From Cristatella mucedo (lineage: Eukaryota > Bryozoa > Phylactolaemata > Cristatellidae): a stretch of 64,000 nucleotides of DNA. The stretch spans positions 1 to 64,000 of the forward strand of contig WPIO01000356.1 of NCBI GenBank assembly GCA_009760855.2. The letters are read 5' to 3'. Position numbers and translations under genes: made by a program. Shown here in pieces: positions 37,310-48,621 of the stretch; within the stretch, counting starts at the first letter, position 1; every line of letters starts with the position of its first letter. The notes below the pieces were generated by a model. That model made no database searches, was not told where the DNA came from, and worked only from the letters and a program-made list of their open reading frames with translations.

Positions 37310-38090
37310 TTGAAGAGGCTTTCAGCTACATAACATTGCTAAAAGTCAGGCTTGTTTAGATAAGGATACCACGTCTAAGTTGGTCCACGTATTTGCGACA
37401 TCCCGTTTTGACTTCTATAACTCACTGCTTGCTTGGCTACTGGCATGTGCAATCAGGCGCTTACAGTCGGTGGAAAACTCTGCAGCTAGGCTTGTCTGCC
37501 GTGAGCGTCGCAGTTGCACAATCAAACCACTTCTCGCCGACCTGCACTGGCTACCAGTCAAGCAACGGATCGACTTCAAGGTTTTGTCGCTCACTTTTAG
37601 GTTACTTCATTCTTCGGCTTCAGCCTATCTCTCAGATCTACTCCCCACCAGGCCAAGCATCGTACTACCTGCTTTTCGGAATCCAACCGTTTACCAATAC
37701 CTCGCACCAAAGCTCAAATGCTTTGTAGACCGTGCCTCCAGTTCGTATGCTCCCAAATCCAGGAGCTCACTCTCGACTTGCATCACAACATACCCTGACT
37801 TAACCACATTTAAAAATAACTTGAAAGCATACCCATTTAGGACAGCATTTAGTGCGTCCCCGTGATTCGTTCTTCGTGTGCATATGTGTGCTGATACGGT
37901 TGCATGCTGCCACTAGCCACATTTGCATCCTGACCCTGTGCATGTCACTCCAACCATGGTATTCATGATGTTTATTAAGCATTATATCACTCGTCATTCG
38001 ATTGTGTTTCCTTTGCAGCAAATGCAAAGCGCTTAGAACGAGATTGAGTTCTTTGAGGGCACTTTATCAAGGGTATTATAATTTCTACTT
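37310..38090 (+). mobile_element. LINE2 copy with 161-codon open RT end
   Basis: The RT end at 37380-37865 is open. It reads ATSRFDFYNSLLA, then ENSAARLVCRERRSCTIKPL then [20 protein letters not shown], then DRASSSYAPKSRSSL and TFKNNLKAYPFRTAFSASP-stop. The 3' UTR and hairpin end at about 38085. This is the best linear template for the LINE2 C-terminus in the window. Confidence 0.85.
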
Positions 38091-38094
38091 CCAT

Positions 38095-38295
38095 GACACT
38101 TAATACCACAACTGCCCTCCAGACTCAGCTAGGTTTCCCACTTTCTCCTTTTTTTGCGTGAGATAAAGTCTGCTTGCTTCCGAATGAACACCGAAAGCAG
38201 CTTCAGCTTTGAGTGGATTGTTAAGACTCCCTGGGGGTGATACCCCATATAATCTATGTGAATTTCTCGAGTAACTGAAGGAGATACATCTATGC
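38095..38295 (+). mobile_element. LINE1 3'-end fragment
   Basis: cccactttctcctttttttg, then gtgagataaagtctgcttgc, and a terminal gagtaactgaaggagataca. It corresponds to positions 1165-1322 of copy A. Confidence 0.7.
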
Positions 38296-38329
38296 TCCGG
38301 CTGGCCACTGTGGAGCATCCTTGCCGTCA

Positions 38330-38562
38330 CCCCGAGCTGCTACTTCCAAGCGGTTCACTTCCTATAAGTTGCCTTCTTGACTCAGGCTATGCTTCTCACT
38401 TCCTCTTTATTTCGTGAGATGGTCTGTTGGCTACTGAACACGTACCTGAAGTCACATTGATTTCAGTAAAAGCTCGAGAGAAAACTTGCCTGAGTAATAC
38501 TAACTGGTTCTCCGTATTTGTTGGAGTTACGAACGGAGAAATGATACATTACAGTACGTAAA
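38330..38562 (+). mobile_element. Second LINE1 3'-end fragment in tandem
   Basis: Equivalent sequence starting gagctgctacttccaagcgg and ending gttacgaacggagaaatgat then acattac. It is more diverged than its neighbour. Confidence 0.65.
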
Positions 38563-38956
38563 AAAACCGTCAAGAACGTTCGGCTAACTATAACTAACTA
38601 CTCTAGAATGCAGAATTGGATAGAGTATGTCTGCTAGTTTTGGTCAATCTTATGGCAGTTCCTCATATCGCCTGGGCATTTTGCCGGAACTGCATTAGAA
38701 AGGTTCATTTTCTATTTAACTGGGAGACTCCAGAGTATTTATGTGAATGGACTCGGATTATTCGAGGAACCTCTGAAGTATGGGGTACCCCAAGGCACCT
38801 CGATTGGTCTCGTTCTTTCCTAGCTTATTCTCTCCCTCTTGCTGATGTGATTGCCAGCCACAATCTAGGCTTTCATATCTATGCAGATGACACTCAATTG
38901 TACCTTTCCTTTGATCCGTCGAAGCCCTCCAGCACGTTGAATTCTCTCAACTTTGG

Positions 38957-39438
38957 TAAGCCGCGATGGCACACTAGGTAAGGCAGTTGCTTTGATGATG
39001 TGATGTATCTCCGTCAGTAACTCCACAAAGTCATAAAGACCATGTGGATGTTACGCAGGAGAGTTTTGTATAGCGCACTCACAGCCTAAGCGGCTTTCGG
39101 TACGCATTCGGTAGCCAACAGACTTCGTCTCACGCAACAAAGATAAAGTGGGAAGCATAGCAGAGTTAGGAGAGCAGTTGAGGTAGTGAGTAGCATAGAA
39201 GTAGCAGTTCAGGACCACTGAAAAAGATGTGCCATAGTCGGCAGTTGGAGAGTAGATGTCGTTGGGTAAGAATTGTGGAAGCAAGTTCAACGCTTTCACG
39301 ACCTCGGTCCAGAGGTCTCGGGTTCGATTCCTGGAAGTGGGTGATCCCTTATCGCCACTGCAAGCGATGGTGGTAGCCGTCAAGGCTCTTCTGTCGCTAC
39401 ACAAGCGTCTGTTAAATCAGCTAGTATTTATTAATTAA
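38957..39438 (+). mobile_element. SINE1 inserted in LINE2, itself split by LINE1
   Basis: The A-box side (cgatggcacactaggtaagg, TGGCNNACTAGG-like) lies at 38965-38984. The B-box side (gggttcgattcctgg) lies at 39318-39332. The tail ends ttattaattaa near 39435. Between the two halves lies a LINE1 3' end. Other copies are contiguous, so the insertion point (after gttgcttt) is clear. Confidence 0.8.
38996..39290 (-). mobile_element. LINE1 3' end nested in SINE1
   Basis: Inverse of the copy A end: tgatgtatctccgtcagtaa then ctccacaaagtcataaagac then catgtggatgttacgcagga. Further in, the minus strand reads PQFLPNDIYSPTADYGTSFS then VVLNCYFYATHYLNCSPNSA. It is very close to copy A, so this is one of the youngest insertions. 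GCTTT-like sequence flanks both ends. Confidence 0.85.
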
Positions 39439-40489
39439 CCTTGCTTGCTGCGTGTATCAATGGCATCAGTGCATAGATGATAGCAACCTTTCTTAAATTG
39501 AGTATTGATAAAACCAAACTTAATAGTTATGCATAGTTATTAGTAATACGGCAAACCAAGTGTGATGAAAGAGATTGGAAAGGTTAGTGCTCAAAATCGG
39601 CTCTGCAAGCATATGACCTGTTGAATCTGCTCAAAATGTTGGTGTCCTGTTTCAACGCGACCTTTCATTAGACGACCGCATCAGCTCCACATTCAGGTCT
39701 GCCTACTTTCAGCTATATAGCTTAGCAAATTTGGGCTTGTTTAGACAGGGATACAACATATAAATTGGTCCATGAATTTGTGACATCCCATCTTGACTTC
39801 TGTAACTCACTGCTTGCTGGTCTACTGGTCTGTGCAATCAGGCGCTTGCTGCTGATTCAAAACTCTCTAGCTAGGCTCGTCTGTCATGAGCGTCGCAGTT
39901 GTTACATCACACCAATTCTTGCCGGCCTGCTCTAGCTTCAATTTAAGCAACGCATCAAATTCAAGGTTTTGCCTTTCACTTTTAATTACCTTCCTTCTTT
40001 AGTTGCATTCGACCTATCAGCTCCACTTCCCCTGGCAGGCTAAGTATCATACCACCTACTTTTCGGCTTTCTAATCGTTTACCTGTATCTCGCACGAATC
40101 TCAGGTAGTTTTGAGATCGTGCCATTAGCTCATATTCTCCCACATCCTGGAACTAACTTCGACTTGCGTCATGACATCCCTTGATTTGACCGCGTTTAAA
40201 AAGAAACTAAAAAATGCATCAATTCGTAACAAAATTTGTTAGGTCCATGTGATTCGTCCTTTACGTGTTTATGCGTGAAGGCGCTGTACATGATGCCAAT
40301 AACCATAATTGCATGCTTAACCTGTGCATGTCACGCCTAGTCGTTTTATTCTTGTTTTTATTGAAGACGCTTTAACTAATCATTTGATAGTGTTTCCTTC
40401 GCAGCAAATGTGATGTGCCTAGAAAGACATTCAGTTCCATGAGTGCGGTATATCAAGCGAATCACTATCATTATTATTTATATAAGATG

Positions 40490-41435
40490 TGTTCGACTAT
40501 CCAAAGGCCTGGTCGATTAGTTCAGAAATATCTGGGAGCTTTCAGTTAGCAGATTCAGATTGCGATTCAATGATGCCAAATGAAGCCTAATTGACCTCAC
40601 AAATGCCGGCCCAGAGGAAAACAGCTGGCAATCCTTACTTGGACCCCTACAGAGGACCGAAAGTGCCTGGAGGAACGTGCCTAGGCAGCCGCTGGCTTGC
40701 TGTTCAGTCGGCCAGGCTGAGAGTTTTATAGTTACCCCTTGTGGATTCTAGGAAACCGCTGACTCGCGAAGTCAAATGACAGGTGGCGGTGACCAATTAA
40801 CGAATTACTTAGTCGAAAATTCTGTGCCGTCCGTACCACTAACATTAGTGCCTATTCATTGGACAGATGCAAGCACTCGTTTTTAGATCAGAGCATACAG
40901 TAGTGGAGCAAAGCACGCTGCACTTTAATATAGGATTATTTAAAAGGCATAGGCTGGATATGATGCACCGACGCCTCGTAAGCACTCACCACGCCGAGGC
41001 AGGCAGCGGAAGTGTACTTCACATGTCTTGCTCCGAACGGCTGTGCGGTCGGTGGGCGCAGGACGCTCGCGGCTTGCGGCCGGTGACCGCCTCGTGGCAA
41101 TGGCTATAAGCAGCCTAGAGGACCTGCCACGTTCTGATTGGCCGGTCGGCTGTGGGAGGCGGCAGCAAGCTCAGCAGACTTAGAACTCGATGGAAAACGA
41201 TCGTCGAAATACATTTGGAGCTTTACGGATGCCAGGTAAAAAAAAGACATTTGGAGCTTTATGGATGCCAGGTAAAAAAAGACATTCGGAGCTTTACGGA
41301 TGCCAGGTAAAAAAAGACATTCGCGTCACTATCGGCCAGTTAGAACATGGAGTTCGCTTGCCATTTAAAGTCCTTCCTACTTAGGCCGACTGCAGACCTT
41401 GCGGTTTGGACAATCATTCCGATCGGACAAGATTT
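40490..41435. repeat. Dispersed repeat X, copy 3
   Basis: Begins about 270 bp later than X1 and X2, right at the LINE2 tail. The reading frame open in X1 and X2 has several stops here. Confidence 0.75.
41212..41318. repeat. 35-bp unit in three tandem copies within X3
   Basis: The unit starts cattyggagctttacggatg and ends in a ggtaaaaaaaga run. X1 and X2 carry a single diverged unit at the same place. Confidence 0.9.
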
Positions 41436-41499
41436 CAGCAAGGGTAAATATTTAAGGCGTTAGAAAACAAATGCTCTCGATCTGATAGTTTCCTGTCAA

Positions 41500-42480
41500 A
41501 GTAATAATAATTATAATAGCAATAGATCTTTTGCGGAAAGTACCGTATGAGAACTGAATCTACATCCTACAATGAATAAATCCTGGCTGATTAAAAAGCC
41601 TTTTTTGTATAGCGACAGAAGAGCCTTTACGGCTATCACCACCGCTTGCAGTGGCGATAAAGGATCGCCCACTGCAGAAATCGAACCCACGACCTCGGGA
41701 CCGAGATCGTGAAAGCAACCGCCTTACCTAGTGTGCCATCCTGCCACTTTATAACACGCTGCAAGATAACTAGTAACCAAGGGTCAACTAGTAACCAAGG
41801 GTCATTGAAATGCATGGTATCAAGCATAGAGATTAATATAAACGTAGCAAGGTAAGGCTAGCATACTAAAAAAAGCACAAGACATACAAATTCGTCTGTT
41901 AGTAAGAATGTTGGCTGGTAAGATGCACTAAGTCATCGACCGGTAAGCACGCACATCATACGGGAACAAAAACGCAATTCAATGAGCGAAGGAAAATCTG
42001 ACCGAAATAGGTAGATCTTTAGCTGACAATTCAACCTTGAAAATTCATCTCAGGCACTGGTTTTAGCCATAGGCAAGTTCCATATTTTCGGGGCCTACGA
42101 ACTTCAGGCTCAATCCTCGTACGATTTTAATTTATTCCAAGTAATGGCAAGATTAATCAACTCTGAGGATTGGATTGGGCGACAGTACACTGGGAGAACT
42201 ATGATGAAGGATGGGTATGATTGTGCAAATGTTGAAAGCGACCAGTAAGCCAGACATCGAATATTGAAATCTATTCGAAGCTCGACAGCGAGCAAATGGA
42301 GCTCAAACGGATGTGTAGACCTTCTTCATTTAAAATAATGGCCGAGTCACTTATGTCTGGCTGCGGACCATTCTGCCGAATCATCTAAGTGAAAAATCTG
42401 TTTGAATATTTTCGGCGTCCTCCAGCTGTCAAAGTTGGAATTATCTATGCTTGGATGAGCAAACTTAATATTTCACAGCT
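41500..42480 (-). mobile_element. LINE3 fragment, copy 2, with SINE1 inside
   Basis: Tail AATAATAATTATAATAGC at 41505. The minus-strand ELRIDFNIRCLAYWSLSTFA at 42230-42290 is the RT C-terminal block. It matches 29325-30130, except that a SINE1 sits at 41572-41750 and an 18-bp tandem duplication (aactagtaaccaagggtc) at 41768-41803. Confidence 0.55.
41572..41750 (-). mobile_element. SINE1 copy inside LINE3/X3 duplicate
   Basis: The minus strand reads ggcaggatggcacactaggt (A box), then gtgggttcgatttctgcagt (B box), the body, and a tail aatcagccaggatttattc. It is absent from the matching place at 29400, so it inserted after the duplication. Confidence 0.8.
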
Positions 42481-44320
42481 CAGTGGCTTATTTAACAACT
42501 AATTTACACTGCTGCTTCAGTGGTTGTTCAAAAATAAAAGCTAAAGTTGAAAAATAAAAACCTCAAAAAGAATCAAGTACACGCTACTAGTGGACGTTTC
42601 GTCTGCTTAGGACACACAATTTCTGGCAGAGGTAATTATTGCTGTCTGGTCAGCTCTGATACAGCTAACGTGCATAACGGCAAAGACTCAGTGACCGCAA
42701 TTAGTAGGTAGCATTATCAAGTATTTACCACTTTCGTAAATGTCAGAAAATTGACTGCTTATTACAGCTATTACCGAAAGCGACTCGACGCAGCGTCATT
42801 CTAAGCTTATCTATATCTAGCACTGCGAGCTCTTACTCACCGATCGGCATCCCATCATCGAAAGGAACCTGCTTCGGGCAGGTTTTATGGTTATTTATCG
42901 GCCAGGTTAGAAGTTGTACACACGTCGGATAAAATAAATAAATATAGCACTTTTAATAAGCCCGTTTATTGTGAGTATCTCTTACTTAAGTGGCCTCCAG
43001 TTCAAAATCAACAAAAGAGCTTCAAGGCCACTATCGTCTTGCATTGAGCTACTTCTGCCTTCAAAACCGCGTCCCTCCTCGGACACGGGTGGGCTTGCAA
43101 CCTCTTAGGACCCAGATGTCTTCCGCAGAGAAAAATGGTATGTTGACCTATTTATGCATTCTAGCTCGTTGCCAGGAGCAGGCCGCCGGCATGATTCTGG
43201 ACAAGAGCCGTTGTCCATACGCTTGACGCATCGCCTGCTCGCGTCTTATTTAGCACAATTCACGTTACAATTGAACCAAAATGCCTGCCGTTCAGCTCCA
43301 GCAAGCAGCCTTTGGTAGCTTCTGCTAAGCACTAACATATAGTAGGCCCCTTCTTTGATCTTCTTATGCCATAGATTAAGGATAAAGTTATTGAACTCGT
43401 CGCCATCGAAGCACAAACTCAGAAAGAAATACCGCAAGGCCTCATGAAAGTCGGACCTTCTAGTTCGAATTACGGAATCCGAGTTCACTCTGATACTACT
43501 TCAGCCTTGAGTACCACCAACAGATCAGTGCATGGCAGCATGTGCATTCTAATCGCCAGCGAGAATTACTCCTCCTTTATTTTAAGAAAGCAATACTAGA
43601 CGGAGATATGACAGTGAGCTGGTCAGACTATGTGAAATGGAAAGAGATATCAAAATTATTAAATTTCCATGCCAACCAGTCATTTCTGTTCGAGCGAGTC
43701 AAATTATACAAACGTGGTTTGTTCAAAGACTTTTGCCTAACATAATAATGTTTCAGTATGAACGCATCCTCAACTTAAAGTTATATCCTTAGACATGAGA
43801 TAATGCACAAATTAAGCGAATAACAAGGAAATTAGCTTCCAGACTACAACCCGCGTTCTTCGGGGATGAGCGATCACTGCAGTTTATCGTACTGAATCTA
43901 CCCGTGTGGAGCAAATAAGTGTTCTTATTGCTCTGTTGGTCCAAGAATGGCCACCAACGAAGCACCCCTATCCCACTCTCTTAAAAGTGGGCTGCTTTCA
44001 GTTTCAGTGGCACTATTGACAAAAAAGTATCATTTCATCCGACACCGCAGATTGGCTGGGATCTCATATCACTACACAAATCTGCTCAAATCATTGCTAA
44101 TATCGTAGGCTTCAAGCTCTTTCAAGAAATATTAGGACTGAGTTGGGCTACACTGGCTTTGCTGGTGAATTCCCTAACTGCGAATTAGATTCATTTTGGA
44201 GAGAACAACTTAAATTTGCCGTAAGATTTCACGATAACTTTACATGAATTGCTTCAAAGTATATGACAGCTACTCACCGACCTGCTTATCTCAGGTATCT
44301 TTTAAGCGCTGCACTGTCCG
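42480..44320. other. No recognisable gene
   Basis: ORFs of 67-80 codons on both strands (42990, 43246, 43542) without motifs. Confidence 0.4.
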
Positions 44321-44322
44321 CC

Positions 44323-44895
44323 ATGATAATAATAATAATACACCGGATACAGAGCCCTCAGAGAACTCAACAACTTTTTTCTAGGCACTTTAAATTTGCT
44401 CCATAGGAAGCACGAGTGAATAGGTAGTCGAAATACGTTCAATAAACAACAATAACATGCACAGGCTCAGCACGCAAGTATGGTTAGTGGCAGCATGCCG
44501 TAGTGTCGGCACTCATAAGTACACAGAGAACGAATTACAGGGACCCGACAAATTCTCCTGCAAACAGATGCGTTTTTAGTTTCTTTTTGAATGTGGTCAA
44601 GTCAGGAGATGTCGTGACGCAAGCCGCGAGAGAATTCCAGGCTTTGTGAGCATACTAACTGAAGGCACGGTCTCCAAATGAATTGAGGTTTGTACGAGGT
44701 ATAGGTAAGCAACTAGATTCCGAAAATCGGGCAATGAGATGTTAGCATGATGGGGGACTAGGTCTGATATGTAGGCCCGGAGCCAAAGAATGAAGGGACC
44801 TAAAAGAGAGTGATACAACCTTGAAGTCGATGCGTTGCTTGTCTGGGAGCCGATGCCAGTACTTTCAGTTGGGAAACGAGGTCAAATTCAGGCAG
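44323..44895 (-). mobile_element. LINE2 3' end with RT C-terminus
   Basis: AATAATAATAATACACCGGA tail and hairpin, then a 3' UTR (atggttagtggcagcatgc). The minus-strand HANISLPDFRNLVAYLYLVQ then TSIHLETVPSVSMLTKPG is the RT end. Confidence 0.8.
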
Positions 44896-44974
44896 TGCAT
44901 GGACACGAGTAAAGCTCCCAAATTAGCGAACATTCGTGGACAACGTGCTTGGACGTCGCGCCTGGAATACTACA

Positions 44975-45440
44975 ATTCCCACGGTTAAGGAATCCTTTCC
45001 TGTGCAATAAATCGACAGCAACTGGTACAAAACGCAGTAGGCCGTCCGGCCTATCGACGGCGTAGCTGCCGCTTCATAGCACTTCAATCTAGTTTCCATC
45101 GGCTCCCTATCGAGAATCGAATCGAAGTAAGATTCTTCCTCTTTCTCTGCTCTACACGTCACTTCTCTCGATTGCACGGGGGCCTACCTACGTGGCCTCC
45201 TTGCCCTCAAACCCCAGCCCCCGCTCCCCCACCCGCTCCCCCTCCCCGCTCCTCCTGCTCCTCGGCTTCCAATCGCCTTGTCCTTCATCTCACTAAATTG
45301 AAAGTTGTAGTGACTGAGCCTTAAGTTTTACAATGCCAAAAGTCTAGCTCGCTTCATCTGATACCAATCTGACACAGACACCGCGGGCCTGGACTTGGCA
45401 TAATTTAAGTCTCAGGTAAATAAATAAATAAATAAATACG
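44975..45440 (+). mobile_element. Another CR1-like RT C-terminal fragment with (TAAA)n tail
   Basis: A plus-strand frame reads QNAVGRPAYRRRSCRFIALQ then SSFHRLPIENRIEVRFFLFL. This resembles QNAAARLV...HITPxLxxLHWLPVxxRIxFKIL. The element would end in GTAAATAAATAAATAAATAAA at 45416. It is a different family from LINE1, LINE2 and LINE3, judging by the C-terminus and tail. Confidence 0.45.
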
Positions 45441-45494
45441 CATCGGTTCCCTTTAGCTTTCAGTTCGCTCCTGGGAACTTGTCTTCCTTGTTCC

Positions 45495-45552
45495 AGCATA
45501 CGTTTCGTGCATAGCGTACGTTTCGTGCATAGCATACGTTTCGTGTATAGCT
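45495..45552. repeat. About 20-bp tandem repeat, three copies
   Basis: The unit is gcatacgtttcgtgcata with small changes. Confidence 0.9.
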
Positions 45553-45866
45553 GTGTATCATTCAGTGCATGCTTGTTTGCAGTAGTCCTACTATCCAGTG
45601 TCTTCCACTGTACTTCTGTATGCCTGTCGCCGCATGGTCGTGCGGTTTTGTGTACTTTTGCATGGTGATCTAAGCTAGACACCTTGCAAGTAGTCGGCAG
45701 GCAATCTCCGCAGGTAGCCTGCAGATAACCCCTTGGTTATTACTTCTCTAGCAGCAAGCTGTAAAACATGCCTGCATTTAGGTTTGGCTCACTTTGACAG
45801 CACACAGAAGGTATTGTTATTTTTACCATTTTGTTGATTCCGGCTGTGAATTAGAAATGAGCATGC

Positions 45867-47440
45867 AATAATAATACATTTGATAAAGCACCCTAAGAAA
45901 CTAAATCTCTTTCTAGGCGCTTTCTATTTGCTGCAAAGGAAGCACGATCGAGTGGTCAGTGGTAACATGTACAATAAACAACAAGAATAACATGGTTAGG
46001 GGTGATATGCACAGGGTCAGGATGCAAGTTTGGTTAGTGACAGTGGCAGCATGCACGGCGTCAGCACCCATAAGCACATAAAGGTTGAACCATAGGGACC
46101 CACTGAATGCAGTGATAAAGAGGTGCGTTTTTAATTTTTCTTATAGCGTGGTCAAGTAGCAAGGAAAGAGCTCCAGGCTTTGGAAGCATACGAACTGAAG
46201 GCACGGTCTCCATAGGATTCGAGATTTATATAAGGTCTAAGTAAAAAGTTAATCTCCGAAAAGTGGGTGGTACGATGCTTAGCCTGGTGGAGGAGTAGAT
46301 CTGGTAGGTAGGCTAGAGCTAAAGAATGAAGGAACCTAAAAGTGAGTGAGAAAAAGTTGAAGTCAATGCGTTAATCGACTGGGAGCCAATGCAGGTGAGC
46401 GAGAAGTGAGTCCGGTGGCAGTAACCCAGGTTACCAAATTTTCGGAAGTAGAATCACAATGAAATATTTATTTTGGGGATAGCTGCTCTAAAAAGTATAG
46501 GGTTTCGAAGCGGAAAACGCCATTGACCTGATTCAGGAGCAGCACCAACAGAATCATGTCGAAGCAATCTGAGGAATTATGTGAGCAAGAACTCAATGAA
46601 ATGATGCATGCTATGGTTGGCTATAATGATGATATAAAAGATGCTAGCAATGATGTTCTTAACAACGCAATAAAACTGGTGCACAAGTTCTTGGAAACAT
46701 CACCCAGGAACTTAATTGCCACCCGCTAGTCTGAAAAGATTATGTCGGAGGTCCGGCATCACTGCGCCGGTGCTAGCCTGGCAAGTATCGCTGATAGCGA
46801 GGACCGGCATCCGATATGGCGCAGAATCGTGGCAGAAAAAATATAATCGTCCGAGGGTGCAGATACGCTCTGTGGGGCGCCCGAAGTATGCACCAGCGGT
46901 TGCCCCAAATCAGCCATTAATCTTAAGATGTTTCTCGAAAAAATAGGCTAAATTTTTGCGATCAAGTCGCAGTTCCTTGCCATAGATCTGGTCAGCCTCT
47001 GTGCACTTGCTTAATTAAAATCATCGTTTTCGATATCACTGTCTTTCTGCTGGCGAATGAAACTCAATGAGTCCGACATTTTTAGCCTATTTTTATATAA
47101 TTTGGACCAAGATTCAGGTAGTTATCCCAGTCAGCACCCACCCGGGCTTATGGTAGCCTGGGTTACCTCCATCGAGCTCAAGTGGTGTGATGTGGCAACT
47201 GCTACGCTCAGGACAGACAAGTCTTGCTGCAGAGTTTTGCACCATCTGTAAGCGTCTGAATCACAGGCCAGTAGACTAGCCAGCAGTGAGTTACAGAATC
47301 AATATGGGATGTCGCAAATGCATGGACCAATTTACATGTGGTATCTTTGTCTAAACAAGCAACGTTTTAGCAATGTTATGGAGCTGAAAGTAGGAAGACT
47401 TTACTATGGAGCTAATGTTCACAATAAAGACCGAGTGAAA
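45867..47440 (-). mobile_element. LINE2 copy split by a 771-bp insertion
   Basis: The tail and hairpin lie at 45869-45930. The 3' UTR and RT end continue to 46408 (gagccaatgcaggtgagcga). The alignment resumes at 47180 with aagtggtgtgatgtggcaac and runs to about 47440 (inverse of the [11 protein letters not shown] and FQLHNIAKI region). Confidence 0.8.
46409..47179. mobile_element. 771-bp element of unknown type inserted in LINE2
   Basis: AAGTG flanks both sides (46404-46408 and 47180-47184). The ends are related as inverted repeats: agtccggtggcagtaaccca/ggttacc on the left, and on the right, read inverse, gagctcgatggaggtaaccc/aggctacc. Inside is a 57-codon ORF (46556-46729) beginning MSKQSEELCEQELNEMMHAM, whose frame continues past a TAG with HHCAGASLASIADSEDRHPI. 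A hairpin-like pair (aaaaataggctaaatttttg at 46939 and tttttagcctatttttatat at 47077) is also present. No transposase was recognised. Confidence 0.55.
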
Positions 47441-48465
47441 TGATGTTTACTCCAATCTCAAGCTTCACGCTAAACCCTAGCGTTCGATTTTAGGGTGGAT
47501 TTTTGCTTAATTAGAGTGACAGAGGAATGGAGGAATTTATTGCAGCCATCCAGTACTGAGGCTTGAACATCCGCTGTGCAGACCAACTTTCTTAGCGGCT
47601 CTCTGTGCTTTCTGCATGTCCATTTTATTTAATTGGAGTCGCAGAGCGTTGCGGTTTCTTCGTTGCAGTCGCGAAACTAGAGCCTCCAAGTACCACAAGC
47701 GCCGCCCCAGTCAGTATTACCATGCCACAAAGGCACGCGTCTGAATAAAAAGCCCACACGCTATTAGCAGCGTTATTTATTGCATTTCTTATCTGGTAAG
47801 CATGTGCAACATTATGTACTCACCTCAGGAAGGAATCACTCGAGTTGCAAAATCTGCATTCGCGGCAAACGACGAAGTATCAACGCGCATCTTGGAAATT
47901 TACTGAGAGATTAGGATACTCGCGGTTCACAAAATAATTCATAGAGAAAATTGTAAATATTCACGGGACCTCCAACTAGATCCAGGTTTGATTGATAGTG
48001 ATCTGTCTTTTACAGCCGCCTGGACAATAACGCTCATGGCGTAGGGACGCTAGTTGAGCAGCAAAAATTACTTTGCTTAACCTTACAGTAAATAACTATC
48101 TTGCTCTTCATTTTAACCTCCGAAACTTATACATTTATTATATGCTAAAAGTTATTATCCGTTTACATGCTTTCTATACCGATGGCGAATCCTGCTATAG
48201 ACGCAGTTTTTGTTTTTCGGCAATTGACCATTTCATCCTACTGGCTACAGCGCCAGTTGAGTGGCTTTCACACAATCCAAGCTAAGTTGGATCTTTCAAA
48301 GAAAAATCATGCATCTGAGATGTGATTACTGATAATTTTTGTAAGGAGCTCAAATCTGAAAAAATGATATCACTTACTCACTGCCATTTGCTTCAGGTTG
48401 GTCAGAATAAGAAAGCGTCTATTCTCTCATAAATAGAGTTCTACGTACTTGAATTAGATTGCACG
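47440..48465. other. Upstream region of the SRCR gene, no promoter elements recognised
   Basis: No gene. An AATAAA at about 47744 has no ORF to serve. A 70-codon ORF (48073-48285) is unrecognised. The transcription start of the receptor gene cannot be placed. Confidence 0.3.
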
Positions 48466-48621
48466 ATGATTGAAAATCGTGCTTACCGGGTTGATGCACA
48501 AGATCTGGCGGACGCTCACTCTGCACCGAATTCTCAGTGCAGGACTGCTGAATGTCAAACCGAAGCTGATCCAACGAGCGACAGGAAATCTTCCAACGAA
48601 AAACCACAAGCGTCTGACTCA
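48466..48621 (+). CDS. SRCR receptor exon 1: cytoplasmic tail
   Basis: The first ATG follows an in-frame TAA. The exon has 52 codons, [20 protein letters not shown] ... QASDS, and ends in TCA|gtaagaaa (phase 0). It is hydrophilic, with no signal peptide. A tyrosine at position 7 (NRAYRV) could be a sorting or phosphorylation site, but that is speculative. Its decayed twin is at 10235. Confidence 0.65.

Larger units (their letters stand above)
38600..40490 (+). mobile_element. LINE2 copy carrying a nested SINE1
   Basis: The 5' part includes VWGTPRHLDWSRSFLAYSLP then LADVIASHNLGFHIYADDTQ then LYLSFDPSKPSSTLNSLN, that is, RT block B and the catalytic block near 38770-38950. It then breaks at 38957, resuming at about 39440 with CINGISA and FLKLSIDKTKL (RT block D). 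The C-terminus and 3' UTR follow, to 40490. The break is exactly a SINE1 copy. Stops in several places show it is dead. Confidence 0.8.
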
